64,000 nt of DNA, from contig NZ_CP029822.1 in NCBI RefSeq assembly GCF_003991975.1, positions 1,240,001 to 1,304,000 on the forward strand, written 5' to 3'. Origin of the DNA: Entomomonas moraniae. Its GTDB lineage: Bacteria; Pseudomonadota; Gammaproteobacteria; Pseudomonadales; Pseudomonadaceae. The position numbers and the translations under genes are program-made. Of the stretch, positions 57,863-64,000 are shown one piece after another; position 1 is the stretch's first letter, and each line of letters begins with the position of its first letter. The notes beneath the pieces were generated by a model that was given only the letters and a program-made list of their open reading frames with translations, made no database searches and was not told where the DNA came from.

Positions 57863-58189
57863 TTACCAATCGCGCTGACGAGTAGCTTCTTCTGAATCTA
57901 TATCAATATCAAAGTATTTTAAAATACAGAAGATTGTTTCACATATACTTTCACGGGCAACCGTTTCAATCTCACTACCGTTTTCCCAAAACTCGTCTTG
58001 TAAACTATTGATTGCCTCTGTAACTTCATCGCACTTTACCTGTATTTCGTCGTTAGTTTTGTTTTCAGGTTCTAGAAAATGCACTAATTCGACTAACAGG
58101 TTTTTAAGCTTTTCTACAAGATGAGGTGGGTAGTATGCATCATCCATCATGTCTTTTAGATAAACAAAGTCGGGGTCTATTTTCTTCAT
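57863..58189 (-). CDS. Hypothetical protein
   Basis: The 108-residue acidic product is not recognised. It is helical (HLVEKLKNLLVELVHFLEP, CDEVTEAINSLQDEFWE) and has no signal peptide. Acidic, small and single-domain, it could be an inhibitor-type moron protein, but there is no direct evidence. Confidence 0.5.
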   Translation of the reverse strand: MKKIDPDFVYLKDMMDDAYYPPHLVEKLKNLLVELVHFLEPENKTNDEIQVKCDEVTEAINSLQDEFWENGSEIETVARESICETIFCILKYFDIDIDSEEATRQRDW

Positions 58190-58245
58190 GGCAACTAACT
58201 CCTTCTCGTTATATTTTCTTTATGTTACTTTCTATGAGGGCTTGC

Positions 58246-58743
58246 TTAATTAGTACAACCATATGAATAGCGCACATGGTAATTGAAATACACATCATTG
58301 TTTTTTTCATATACTCCTAGTCTTACGGTGCTAAATGGATTTTCTGTAGTCCATCTAGTCTCTATATCTTGTAGCTTTGAAGGTTTAGCTTTATATATAA
58401 TATCATTTATTGCGTTTTTTAACTTATCGTATTCGCCTACAAATTCTGCTTTTTCCTTTACATCGCCCTTCCTTGCGCCGAGAACAATACAAATCTTATC
58501 ATTCTCAAAAACATAAGTGTAACTATTAAGATAATTATAAGGCTTTGGGGCTGAGTTAGAAGCGTACATATTAGGCTTAACTTCTTTCAGTTCCACCTTC
58601 TTTTTCAACTCGTCTAATGTTGTATTAGCATTAACACCGAATGCAGAGTCTTTAGTAAAAACTTCATCTATTGGGTAATCTTTTTTACCATCACAACCAG
58701 CTAATAAAAGAACGCTTAGCCCCATCAATATTATTTTTTTCAT
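58246..58743 (-). CDS. Predicted lipoprotein of unknown function
   Basis: The product of about 165 residues starts at ATG 58743 behind AAGGGG-type RBS. It begins with a lipoprotein signal peptide (KKIILMGLSVLLLAGCDG, lipobox L-A-G-C). The mature domain has strands and a Cys near the C-terminus (RYSYGCTN). Prophage lipoproteins of this size can act in superinfection exclusion or virulence; no such role is shown. Confidence 0.7.
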   Translation of the reverse strand: MKKIILMGLSVLLLAGCDGKKDYPIDEVFTKDSAFGVNANTTLDELKKKVELKEVKPNMYASNSAPKPYNYLNSYTYVFENDKICIVLGARKGDVKEKAEFVGEYDKLKNAINDIIYKAKPSKLQDIETRWTTENPFSTVRLGVYEKNNDVYFNYHVRYSYGCTN

Positions 58744-58827
58744 CCCTTTCCCCTTAGATAAACATAGAGACAGGATAGGATAACAGCGCTGATTATTCAA
58801 TGCTAAAAAGAAGCTCGTTATTATTCT

Positions 58828-58867
58828 CGGCATTAAGTTAAAAAAGGGCGCGAACGCCCTAAGGTTA
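58828..58867 (-). repeat. Boundary repeat A (copy 2), with UUCG terminator
   Basis: This copy is nearly identical to 54689-54729. The hairpin GGGCG-CGAA-CGCCC and T-run on the minus strand terminate the ankyrin gene. Confidence 0.85.
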
Positions 58868-58935
58868 TGCTGCTATTAATTTCATTGTGATAAGATATCA
58901 GATAAGTTTAAGTATTAATCTGGCTCTTTAAGTGT

Positions 58936-59622
58936 TTATTTTGCGTGATAGGATTCAAGGAGCTTAACAATGTCTGTATATCCCTTTTGTTTTGCATGAG
59001 TTAAAGCAGAAATGCCTTTGTTATCAGGAATATTGGGGTTAGCTCCTGCTTTCAATAAGATCTCAATAATCTGGACATGTTTTGCTCCACCATCACTTAA
59101 TACAATCGCCTCCATTAATGCAGTCCAACCTAAATTATTAACATGATCAATCGGAAAGTTAGGCGTATTCGCTAATAGTTCAACGTTCTTAACATGTCCT
59201 TTCTCCGCAGCTGGAATTAACGCAGTGCCACCGTAACGATTATAGATATCGAATTTAGCTCCATGGGCTAATGCTAATTTAACAGTATCATAATACCCTT
59301 CAGCCCCAGCGTAGAGAAATGGAGAGTTCTTTATATTATCTTGTGCATTTACATTGGCTCCAGCAAGAATAAGTTGTATTGCAAGCTCTTGATTACCTTG
59401 ATAAATAGCTAACATTAAAGGTGTTTGTCCTTCTGAGTTACGTATTTCTAATAAAGAAGGATTTGCTTTAACAAAGTTAAGAACAGCTTCATTATCATTC
59501 GCTTTAATTTCTTTGAATAAATAAGGCATATTATTTTCCACCTTTAATGATTGTTGTTCAGCGTAACCAATTATATTTGTTGTTATTAATATAGAAGCTA
59601 AAATAGTTGTAATTTTATACAT
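58936..59622 (-). CDS. Exported ankyrin-repeat protein
   Basis: The 228-residue product has a signal peptide (YKITTILASILITTNIIGYA) and about five ankyrin repeats (GQTPLMLAIYQGNQELAIQLILAGANVNAQD, GWTALMEAIVLS, ILLKAGANPNIPDNKGISALTHAKQKG). It is predicted to be periplasmic or secreted. It sits between boundary repeats A and B, in the position the 104-residue protein occupies elsewhere. It may bind host or phage proteins. Confidence 0.85.
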   Translation of the reverse strand: MYKITTILASILITTNIIGYAEQQSLKVENNMPYLFKEIKANDNEAVLNFVKANPSLLEIRNSEGQTPLMLAIYQGNQELAIQLILAGANVNAQDNIKNSPFLYAGAEGYYDTVKLALAHGAKFDIYNRYGGTALIPAAEKGHVKNVELLANTPNFPIDHVNNLGWTALMEAIVLSDGGAKHVQIIEILLKAGANPNIPDNKGISALTHAKQKGYTDIVKLLESYHAK

Positions 59623-59834
59623 TGTTAAATTCCCCTGATGATCAAAAGACGATTTAATAATTAGTACTTTTCTAGTTTTATTTTTGTTGAAAAGTATTTA
59701 GTTTCATGAAAACATGATTAATTAAAAAATACCACTTTGATACTGTAACCACATGTAAATATTGAAATATCTTATATTCTATAATCAATTAGTTCATCTG
59801 TCTTTTTTGTAAGTGGCTTACCATTAAAGAAATT

Positions 59835-59869
59835 ACATTACTCATGCGGCACCTCTTAACTCTTTATCT
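59835..59869. repeat. Boundary repeat B (copy 2), vestigial gene junction
   Basis: It matches 55031-55065 with one mismatch (34 of 35). On the minus strand it encodes the same tail (DKELRGAA, stop) and start (MSNV), but the antirepressor body is missing upstream. Confidence 0.85.
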
Positions 59870-59928
59870 AAATAAACCCGTTATTATTCCAGACATCGAG
59901 TTTAGTCATATTCTCTACTTGCGTAAAA

Positions 59929-59949
59929 AAACCCTCAAAAGAGGGCTTT
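59929..59949 (-). terminator. Orphan rho-independent terminator
   Basis: CCCTC-AAAA-GAGGG with a run of seven T on the minus strand. No intact gene lies directly upstream; it could belong to a lost gene. Confidence 0.65.
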
Positions 59950-60029
59950 GTTTAATTGGCTCTTCCTTGCTATAGGGGTAGTCCTTAATAAAATATAGCT
60001 ATAAAGTTTTTACTAGTACTCAGACAACA

Positions 60030-60056
60030 AAAAGCCCGACATCAAGTCAGGCTTTT
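60030..60056 (-). terminator. Terminator of the cold-shock gene
   Basis: AAAAGCC and GAC pair with GTC and GGCTTTT around a five-base loop, with one mismatch. T-rich sequence follows on the minus strand. It lies about 30 bases after the stop. Confidence 0.75.
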
Positions 60057-60085
60057 GATCTTATGTGTAAGCTATTATATTTTTA

Positions 60086-60295
60086 TTACATAGCTGATAC
60101 ATTAATTGCTGTAGGGCCTTTAGCTCCATTTTCAGCAGAAAACTGTACTTTTTGTCCTTCGTATAATGTTTTAAATCCATCACCAATAACTGCTGAGAAA
60201 TGAACAAATAAATCTTTGCTACCATTGTCAGGAGTGATAAAACCAAAACCTTTACTTTCATTAAACCACTTAACTAAACCTGTTTGAATCGACAT
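60086..60295 (-). CDS. Cold-shock protein (CspA family)
   Basis: The 69-residue product is a full cold-shock domain with RNP-1-type KGFGFIT and RNP-2-type DLFVHFSAV motifs. It binds single-stranded RNA and DNA and melts RNA structure. It is encoded within the prophage accessory block. A long non-coding leader of over 300 bases precedes it, as in many cold-shock genes. An extra copy inside a tail operon is notable. Confidence 0.93.
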   Translation of the reverse strand: MSIQTGLVKWFNESKGFGFITPDNGSKDLFVHFSAVIGDGFKTLYEGQKVQFSAENGAKGPTAINVSAM

Positions 60296-60779
60296 TTGAA
60301 TATACCTTTTTTATAAATTAAATTCAGTCACATAACTGTAATTGACAAAATTTCTTCGCTTTGGATGAACATGATTAATATAGAGAAAATAGAAGAAACA
60401 AAAAGATATTATTTGGACTAAAAACTAGGTATTGAAAATGCTTTATTAACGCTGAATTTCTGTTATAGCCATTAACTCATATATAAAACTTTATAGCAAG
60501 CTTTATTCCGTCAGATTCCCATTAAAGTGTAATTATTGTTCTCAGCTTAATCAAATCCCTCTAGGTATTAATTTAAGAAGTTACTCGGGAAACAATTTTT
60601 TCATATGCATTTTTAAGGTATGCGAAGAAATCGAACTCACTACCAAACTGTCTAAGCTTGCCATAATTGCCTCTAAAATGAACAATAAAAAACCCACCGA
60701 AGTGGGCCATTCATGCGTGTATTGATAGATCTTTCAATGTAGAAAGGTGAAAAGCATATTCCCCCGTTCATTGATGAGT
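60296..60779. other. Cold-shock gene leader and coding remnant
   Basis: The first part (60296 to about 60560) is likely the promoter and leader of the cold-shock gene. On the minus strand from about 60715 to 60590 one frame without a start codon reads as protein-like (VHFRGNYGKLRQFGSEFDF...NAYEKIVSRVTS, then stop), perhaps the 3' end of a lost gene. A terminator with TTCG loop lies at 60687-60706. Confidence 0.45.
60687..60706 (-). terminator. Terminator with TTCG loop
   Basis: CCCAC pairs with GTGGG around CGAA (TTCG on the minus strand), followed by a run of six T on the minus strand. It ends the transcript of the gene at 60780-61115. Confidence 0.8.
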
Positions 60780-61115
60780 TTAAAGACCGTAATATAAAAT
60801 ATCTTGCTTTTTCTTCATCGCAGCGGATTCCATACATCTAATTGCATGTTGGTCTTGGCTAACTTTTTTAATTGCCTGTCTAATTTCTTTGATAGCTACA
60901 GATGTTAAAGTACGGGGGACACCAATTGGTCCACCTAATAATGGCTTAATATAATTTAGAGATGAGGTGCATTCTTTAGAGTCCACTATCATTTTATAAA
61001 CCTCTAGAGCCACCTTTTCATTTGGGGTTATACCTTTATAGTTGCCTGGATATAACTTTTCCAAAATTTTAACCAGTGCTTCTTGTGTATATAAATCTAC
61101 AATCTGTTCAGCCAT
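60780..61115 (-). CDS. Hypothetical protein
   Basis: The 111-residue product is not recognised. It is helical, cytoplasmic by composition, with LVKILEKLYPGNYKGIT and EIRQAIKKVSQDQHAI. It lies five bases after an exported protein gene and ends at a TTCG-loop terminator. Confidence 0.5.
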   Translation of the reverse strand: MAEQIVDLYTQEALVKILEKLYPGNYKGITPNEKVALEVYKMIVDSKECTSSLNYIKPLLGGPIGVPRTLTSVAIKEIRQAIKKVSQDQHAIRCMESAAMKKKQDILYYGL

Positions 61116-61120
61116 TTTGT

Positions 61121-61615
61121 TTATTTCCTTGTTAACATTTGAACAACTTCATCTTTAGAAAATCCAGTAAATGATATTAGATAAAATAGATCTTTATATT
61201 TATCAGTAAGTACAAAAGCTGTTGTCCTTGGTCTATCATCTAAAGTTCCTTTTTGCTCGATAATATATATTTTATAATCTGGCTTATTTATATTAATAAT
61301 TGGCTCTGAGCAGTCGTAGTAATACGCCTCTTGGATGGTTTTTTCTATCGTTCCTTTCGTTATGAAATCTTTCTGTATTGTAAATATCCCTATAAGGTTT
61401 TCTCTTTCTAAAATCAACACAACCCCATCCGATGCAGCTATTGTTCCTATAGGTATAGGACTATAAAGCGCTAACCCTTTGCTAACAATGTTTTTGAATG
61501 TATAACTATTGCTCTCTTCCTTTGGGCTTATCTCTTTAATCTTGCACTCATTAGCCATTGATAAGCCACTACAGGCAAGTAATACTAGTAACGTTGATAT
61601 TATGATTTTTGGCAT
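61121..61615 (-). CDS. Exported hypothetical protein
   Basis: The product of about 164 residues starts at ATG 61615 behind GGAGGAG. A signal peptide (PKIIISTLLVLLACSGLSMA) leads to a mature domain with few cysteines (ANECKI and YYYDCSEP). The cleavage region L-L-A-C could make it a lipoprotein. I recognise no family. It pairs with the downstream gene. Confidence 0.6.
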   Translation of the reverse strand: MPKIIISTLLVLLACSGLSMANECKIKEISPKEESNSYTFKNIVSKGLALYSPIPIGTIAASDGVVLILERENLIGIFTIQKDFITKGTIEKTIQEAYYYDCSEPIININKPDYKIYIIEQKGTLDDRPRTTAFVLTDKYKDLFYLISFTGFSKDEVVQMLTRK

Positions 61616-61671
61616 ATACTCCTCCTTGTAAAACATTATTCTTATTCAATAACAAAGGAAAAGCAATCAGC

Positions 61672-62094
61672 TTATCTATGTGGTTCATTAAAATTGCTGA
61701 TAACTTTTTCAAATAAGGGTATCTCTGGTCGTGCATTACATCTATTTACAGACTGCAATTTTTTAAAAAATTGCTCTGAACTCATAGCTTGAACCTTATC
61801 CTCCTGCTGATTATAAGCATAATACTCTTGTGTGCCATTATCAAAAACAAAAGAAGCAATCCAATAGTCTCGTTTCTCATAGAAATGCTTGTCAGTATAA
61901 AAACTAGCAACTGCGGAATGTGCAGACATGGGTTTATCTAATAAAACATGATCAATAATAAGATCACAGACTTCCATATCAGTCTCATCAAATATGATGT
62001 AATAAGGCTTTTCAGGGCAAGGAAGCTCTTCATCCGCCTGAGAAAAAGTTGCAAAAGATGCTAAAATCAACATAAATGAGATAAATTTATACAT
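61672..62094 (-). CDS. Exported hypothetical protein
   Basis: The 140-residue product starts with a signal peptide (YKFISFMLILASFATFSQA). The mature part has three cysteines (LPCPEKPY, MEVCDLII, NRCNARPE) and the segment DEELPCPEKPYYIIFDE. I recognise no family. It is the first of a run of exported proteins after the KilA-N gene. Confidence 0.6.
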   Translation of the reverse strand: MYKFISFMLILASFATFSQADEELPCPEKPYYIIFDETDMEVCDLIIDHVLLDKPMSAHSAVASFYTDKHFYEKRDYWIASFVFDNGTQEYYAYNQQEDKVQAMSSEQFFKKLQSVNRCNARPEIPLFEKVISNFNEPHR

Positions 62095-62152
62095 TTACTA
62101 CTCCATTGAAAAAATCATTTTTAATTAACTGCATGGAAAAAGCAATTAATAT

Positions 62153-62172
62153 AAGGGTACTTGCGTACCCTT
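62153..62172. terminator. Hairpin at the end of the KilA-N gene
   Basis: AAGGGTAC and GTACCCTT pair perfectly over eight bases around a TTGC loop, with the stop codon of the KilA-N gene at its edge. No long T-run follows. Confidence 0.55.
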
Positions 62173-62999
62173 TACGAAGCCTTTGGTAAGATTAGTTTAA
62201 TTTGCCCTTGCTTGGTATAAGCTTGAGAACAGCGCGATATAAAGTCTTGATAATCTAAGCAACCATTAGCTAATGATGTAATACTAATTATCTGGGCTTC
62301 AACTGCTTTTAATGCCGTAGGTGTTAGATATTGATGTACTTTCTCACCCTTACGACATCTTAATTTTGCTTCTTGATAGACATAATCAGGTAAGGCCACT
62401 TCATATACCCATTCTTTTGTTATTTTGCCAAATATTGGTGGAGTTCCGTTTCTATGTCCTAGATAACGAGTATTGGTCACTCTAGCTAACGCACGATAAA
62501 AACTATCAATAAAACGCTTTTCCCAAGTGTCAGCTTCATCCAAGGTCAATAACTTGATTACTTGCTCATTAGTATGGATAACTGTTCTTGATCTGACTAG
62601 GTGATCAATTGTAATGTCGCACCAAATAGAAAATTCAATGGATAACCATCTAGCGAAAGCAACAGCTAGCTTAGGGTGTAACCATGTACCACCTCCACTC
62701 TCAGGGCTACCGCTTTTAGACCTAACTAACCCAGTCTTTTTGCTTAGAATTAATATTTTATTCTTGTAAGCACTACTACGGCTATCTAAACTATTGATTT
62801 CATTAATCTCTGTCTCAGAGACACCTTTTAAATTAAGTGCATTTTGCAGGGCAAATAAGTAATTTAACGTTTCCTCTGTTCTTAACCATTGGGTAACTTC
62901 TCTATGAAATTTCTTAGCTGCTTCGGTCGCATTAATCCATCCATCATCATTGAAGCTAACTTGATAGTGTTGATAATCTAATTTAATGATGTTATTCAT
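62172..62999 (-). CDS. KilA-N domain protein
   Basis: The 275-residue product has a KilA-N DNA-binding domain at residues 1-130 (DGWINATEAAKKFHREVTQWLR, GGGTWLHPKLAVAFARWLSIEFSIWCDITID). The C-terminal half is a separate helical domain (FYRALARVTNTRYLGHRNGTPPIFGK, LTPTALKAVEAQIISITSL). KilA-N proteins are phage regulators and accessory proteins. It opens the accessory block after the tail assembly gene. Confidence 0.88.
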   Translation of the reverse strand: MNNIIKLDYQHYQVSFNDDGWINATEAAKKFHREVTQWLRTEETLNYLFALQNALNLKGVSETEINEINSLDSRSSAYKNKILILSKKTGLVRSKSGSPESGGGTWLHPKLAVAFARWLSIEFSIWCDITIDHLVRSRTVIHTNEQVIKLLTLDEADTWEKRFIDSFYRALARVTNTRYLGHRNGTPPIFGKITKEWVYEVALPDYVYQEAKLRCRKGEKVHQYLTPTALKAVEAQIISITSLANGCLDYQDFISRCSQAYTKQGQIKLILPKAS

Positions 63000-63179
63000 A
63001 TATTTATTTCTCCTTATATCTTAAATCTCCCAGGAATAAAAAAAGGCAAGCAAAAACGGCAGGGAGAAAGCAACCGTCTTTTTTCGGTAGCTAACCTAGC
63101 TTGCTGAATTGAAATGAATAAAAATTGAGGAAGTTGACCTCGTTTTTATTACTCTATAAGTGCAACCTATTAATAATTT

Positions 63180-63794
63180 TTATTTTCTAAGGTCTTTTAC
63201 GATCTTAGCAGTCTCTTTACCGCCATTTGTTCCCACGCTTACTACGGTTATATCATCTGCCATTTTGTGCCGTTCTGATTCACCTAGTGACTGGGTATAG
63301 AGTTTTAGTTGACGGATGGTGAGTTGTTTTATGTCGTTTAGGCTAAAACCATTTTTTAGTAAGTAGGTGATGTTGTTGGTCCATGCATGACTATTTTTAT
63401 TAGTCGTGTTACTGCTTGGTTCTTTGAAGAATTCAAACAGTCCTTGTTTATTGACTTCCCACCATACTCCTATTAGTACTAATCCCTCCTCTGGCGTTAG
63501 TTTAGTTATTTCTTGTGCTGTTAGACTGCATGATTGGCTGACAAGAAAAGCAACCTCGATTTTGTGTTTTAATAGTAGTTCTTGAGCTTCTTCGAATCCT
63601 GGAATATCGGTGTATTTTTGTTTTAATGTGTTGATGATAGGTTCAGCTACACTCAATAAGCGCAAAGCTTCTAGAAATGAATACTCTTTTATGGTGATTG
63701 AACGCCCTGCTATTTCCACAGGGCGTTCAGGAAAAAGAATTTCTAGCTCATGAACGTCATTTTTCTTTACAGAAGAACTTCGTTTTTTGGCCAT
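63180..63794 (-). CDS. Phage tail assembly (chaperone-like) protein
   Basis: The 204-residue product reads PVEIAGRSITIKEYSFLEALRLLS and TPEEGLVLIGVWWEVNKQG. It resembles the tail assembly proteins (DUF6631-type) placed between tail tube and tape measure in Pseudomonas siphoviruses. Two bases separate it from the tail tube-like gene. In related phages the tape measure follows; here the accessory block intervenes. Confidence 0.55.
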   Translation of the reverse strand: MAKKRSSSVKKNDVHELEILFPERPVEIAGRSITIKEYSFLEALRLLSVAEPIINTLKQKYTDIPGFEEAQELLLKHKIEVAFLVSQSCSLTAQEITKLTPEEGLVLIGVWWEVNKQGLFEFFKEPSSNTTNKNSHAWTNNITYLLKNGFSLNDIKQLTIRQLKLYTQSLGESERHKMADDITVVSVGTNGGKETAKIVKDLRK

Positions 63795-63796
63795 GA

Positions 63797-64000
63797 TTAT
63801 TCCATTGTCAGAACTTGCATATATCCACTTAACTGATCTTTGCCTGTTTTTTGTGAGTCGATTAAAAGCGTACCGGTTAAAGGTAGCTCGCCAAAGGTTT
63901 CATTAATCAATCCAAAATTACTGGTGGGGTCAAATTGAACACGGTACATTTCAATATAAGTGTTTTTACCTGTCAGGGTATTAATCCCTTCAAAAACCAA
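63797..64000 (-). CDS. Phage tail tube-like protein, C-terminal part (cut by window edge)
   Basis: The frame is open to the window edge and shows 67 residues of the C-terminus (FEGINTLTGKNTYIEMYRVQFDP, GSY-like strand, LSGYMQVLTME). It lies just before the tail assembly gene and is beta-rich, so a tail tube or major tail protein is likely. The N-terminal part is outside. Confidence 0.5.
   Translation of the reverse strand: MVFEGINTLTGKNTYIEMYRVQFDPTSNFGLINETFGELPLTGTLLIDSQKTGKDQLSGYMQVLTME

Larger units (their letters stand above)
59623..60085. other. Non-coding stretch with vestigial sequence and two terminators
   Basis: No full gene is seen. It contains boundary repeat B (59835-59869): the end of a DKELRGAA-type antirepressor tail and the MSNV start of a follow-on gene, which then hits a stop after 18 codons. 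A strong minus-strand terminator lies at 59929-59949 and the cold-shock gene terminator at 60030-60056. It looks like recombination debris. Confidence 0.7.

Noticed and set aside
54689-58867. A transposon flanked by repeat A copies
   Set aside because: Repeat A contains an intrinsic terminator rather than transposon-type ends, the copies are in direct orientation, and no transposase lies between them.
60061-60261. Second minus-strand frame over the cold-shock gene
   Set aside because: It overlaps the full CspA domain in another frame and has no recognised features.

Overview
The window is chromosomal DNA of a low-GC (AT-rich) gammaproteobacterium, most like the Pseudomonadaceae. The run ndk-rlmN-pilW/pilF-rodZ-ispG-hisS-yfgM-bamB, the trxB-aat-bpt cluster and the RimB-like protease next to rimK follow the gene order of Pseudomonas, but base composition and codon use are far more AT-rich. 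An insect-associated relative such as Entomomonas would fit; that is an inference from synteny and composition. All calls were read by eye, without database searches.

Bases 1-36500 are mostly core genome. pheT (cut by the window edge) and pheS are followed by a gene-poor gap of 460 bases and then the ndk-to-bamB cluster, all on the minus strand. A plus-strand stretch carries sprT, a large surface-sugar acyltransferase and a decayed acetyltransferase gene. Next come cytochrome b561, bpt-aat-trxB, thioredoxin-rimB-rimK, arfA (ribosome rescue, with a terminator inside its reading frame), a lytic transglycosylase, a DUF4186 gene and a DedA gene. A minus-strand four-gene operon with an MglA-like GTPase, two roadblock/LC7 proteins and an unknown partner follows. 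Then come a gene broken by two in-frame stops, mfd, a ClC transporter, a J-domain protein, an exported protein, a Sel1 protein, a D-amino-acid dehydrogenase-like oxidoreductase and the ubiUVT genes for oxygen-independent ubiquinone synthesis.

Bases 36500-41000 form a transition zone: endonuclease I, a HIT-like protein, a UmuD/LexA-like protein that appears to have lost both catalytic residues, a PIN-like nuclease and a small phage-type ORF.

From about 41000 to the window end lies a prophage of siphovirus type. Its tail genes are on the minus strand and are read from high to low coordinates: tail tube end, tail assembly protein, tape measure, two paired tail proteins, a distal-tail protein, a DUF2163-type protein, two small proteins and a large tail-tip protein with a laminin-G-like end. 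The tail operon is interrupted between the tail assembly gene and the tape measure gene by about 8.5 kb of accessory DNA. This block holds three antirepressor-type genes (KilA-N, AntA, BRO), a divergent regulatory switch, a cold-shock gene, an ankyrin protein, a lipoprotein and other exported proteins. Repeated junction sequences in it look like cassette boundaries. A further P22-type antirepressor at the left end is preceded by a C4-type antisense RNA, recognised from matching complementary segments. No integrase, capsid genes, tRNA genes or CRISPR array were seen.
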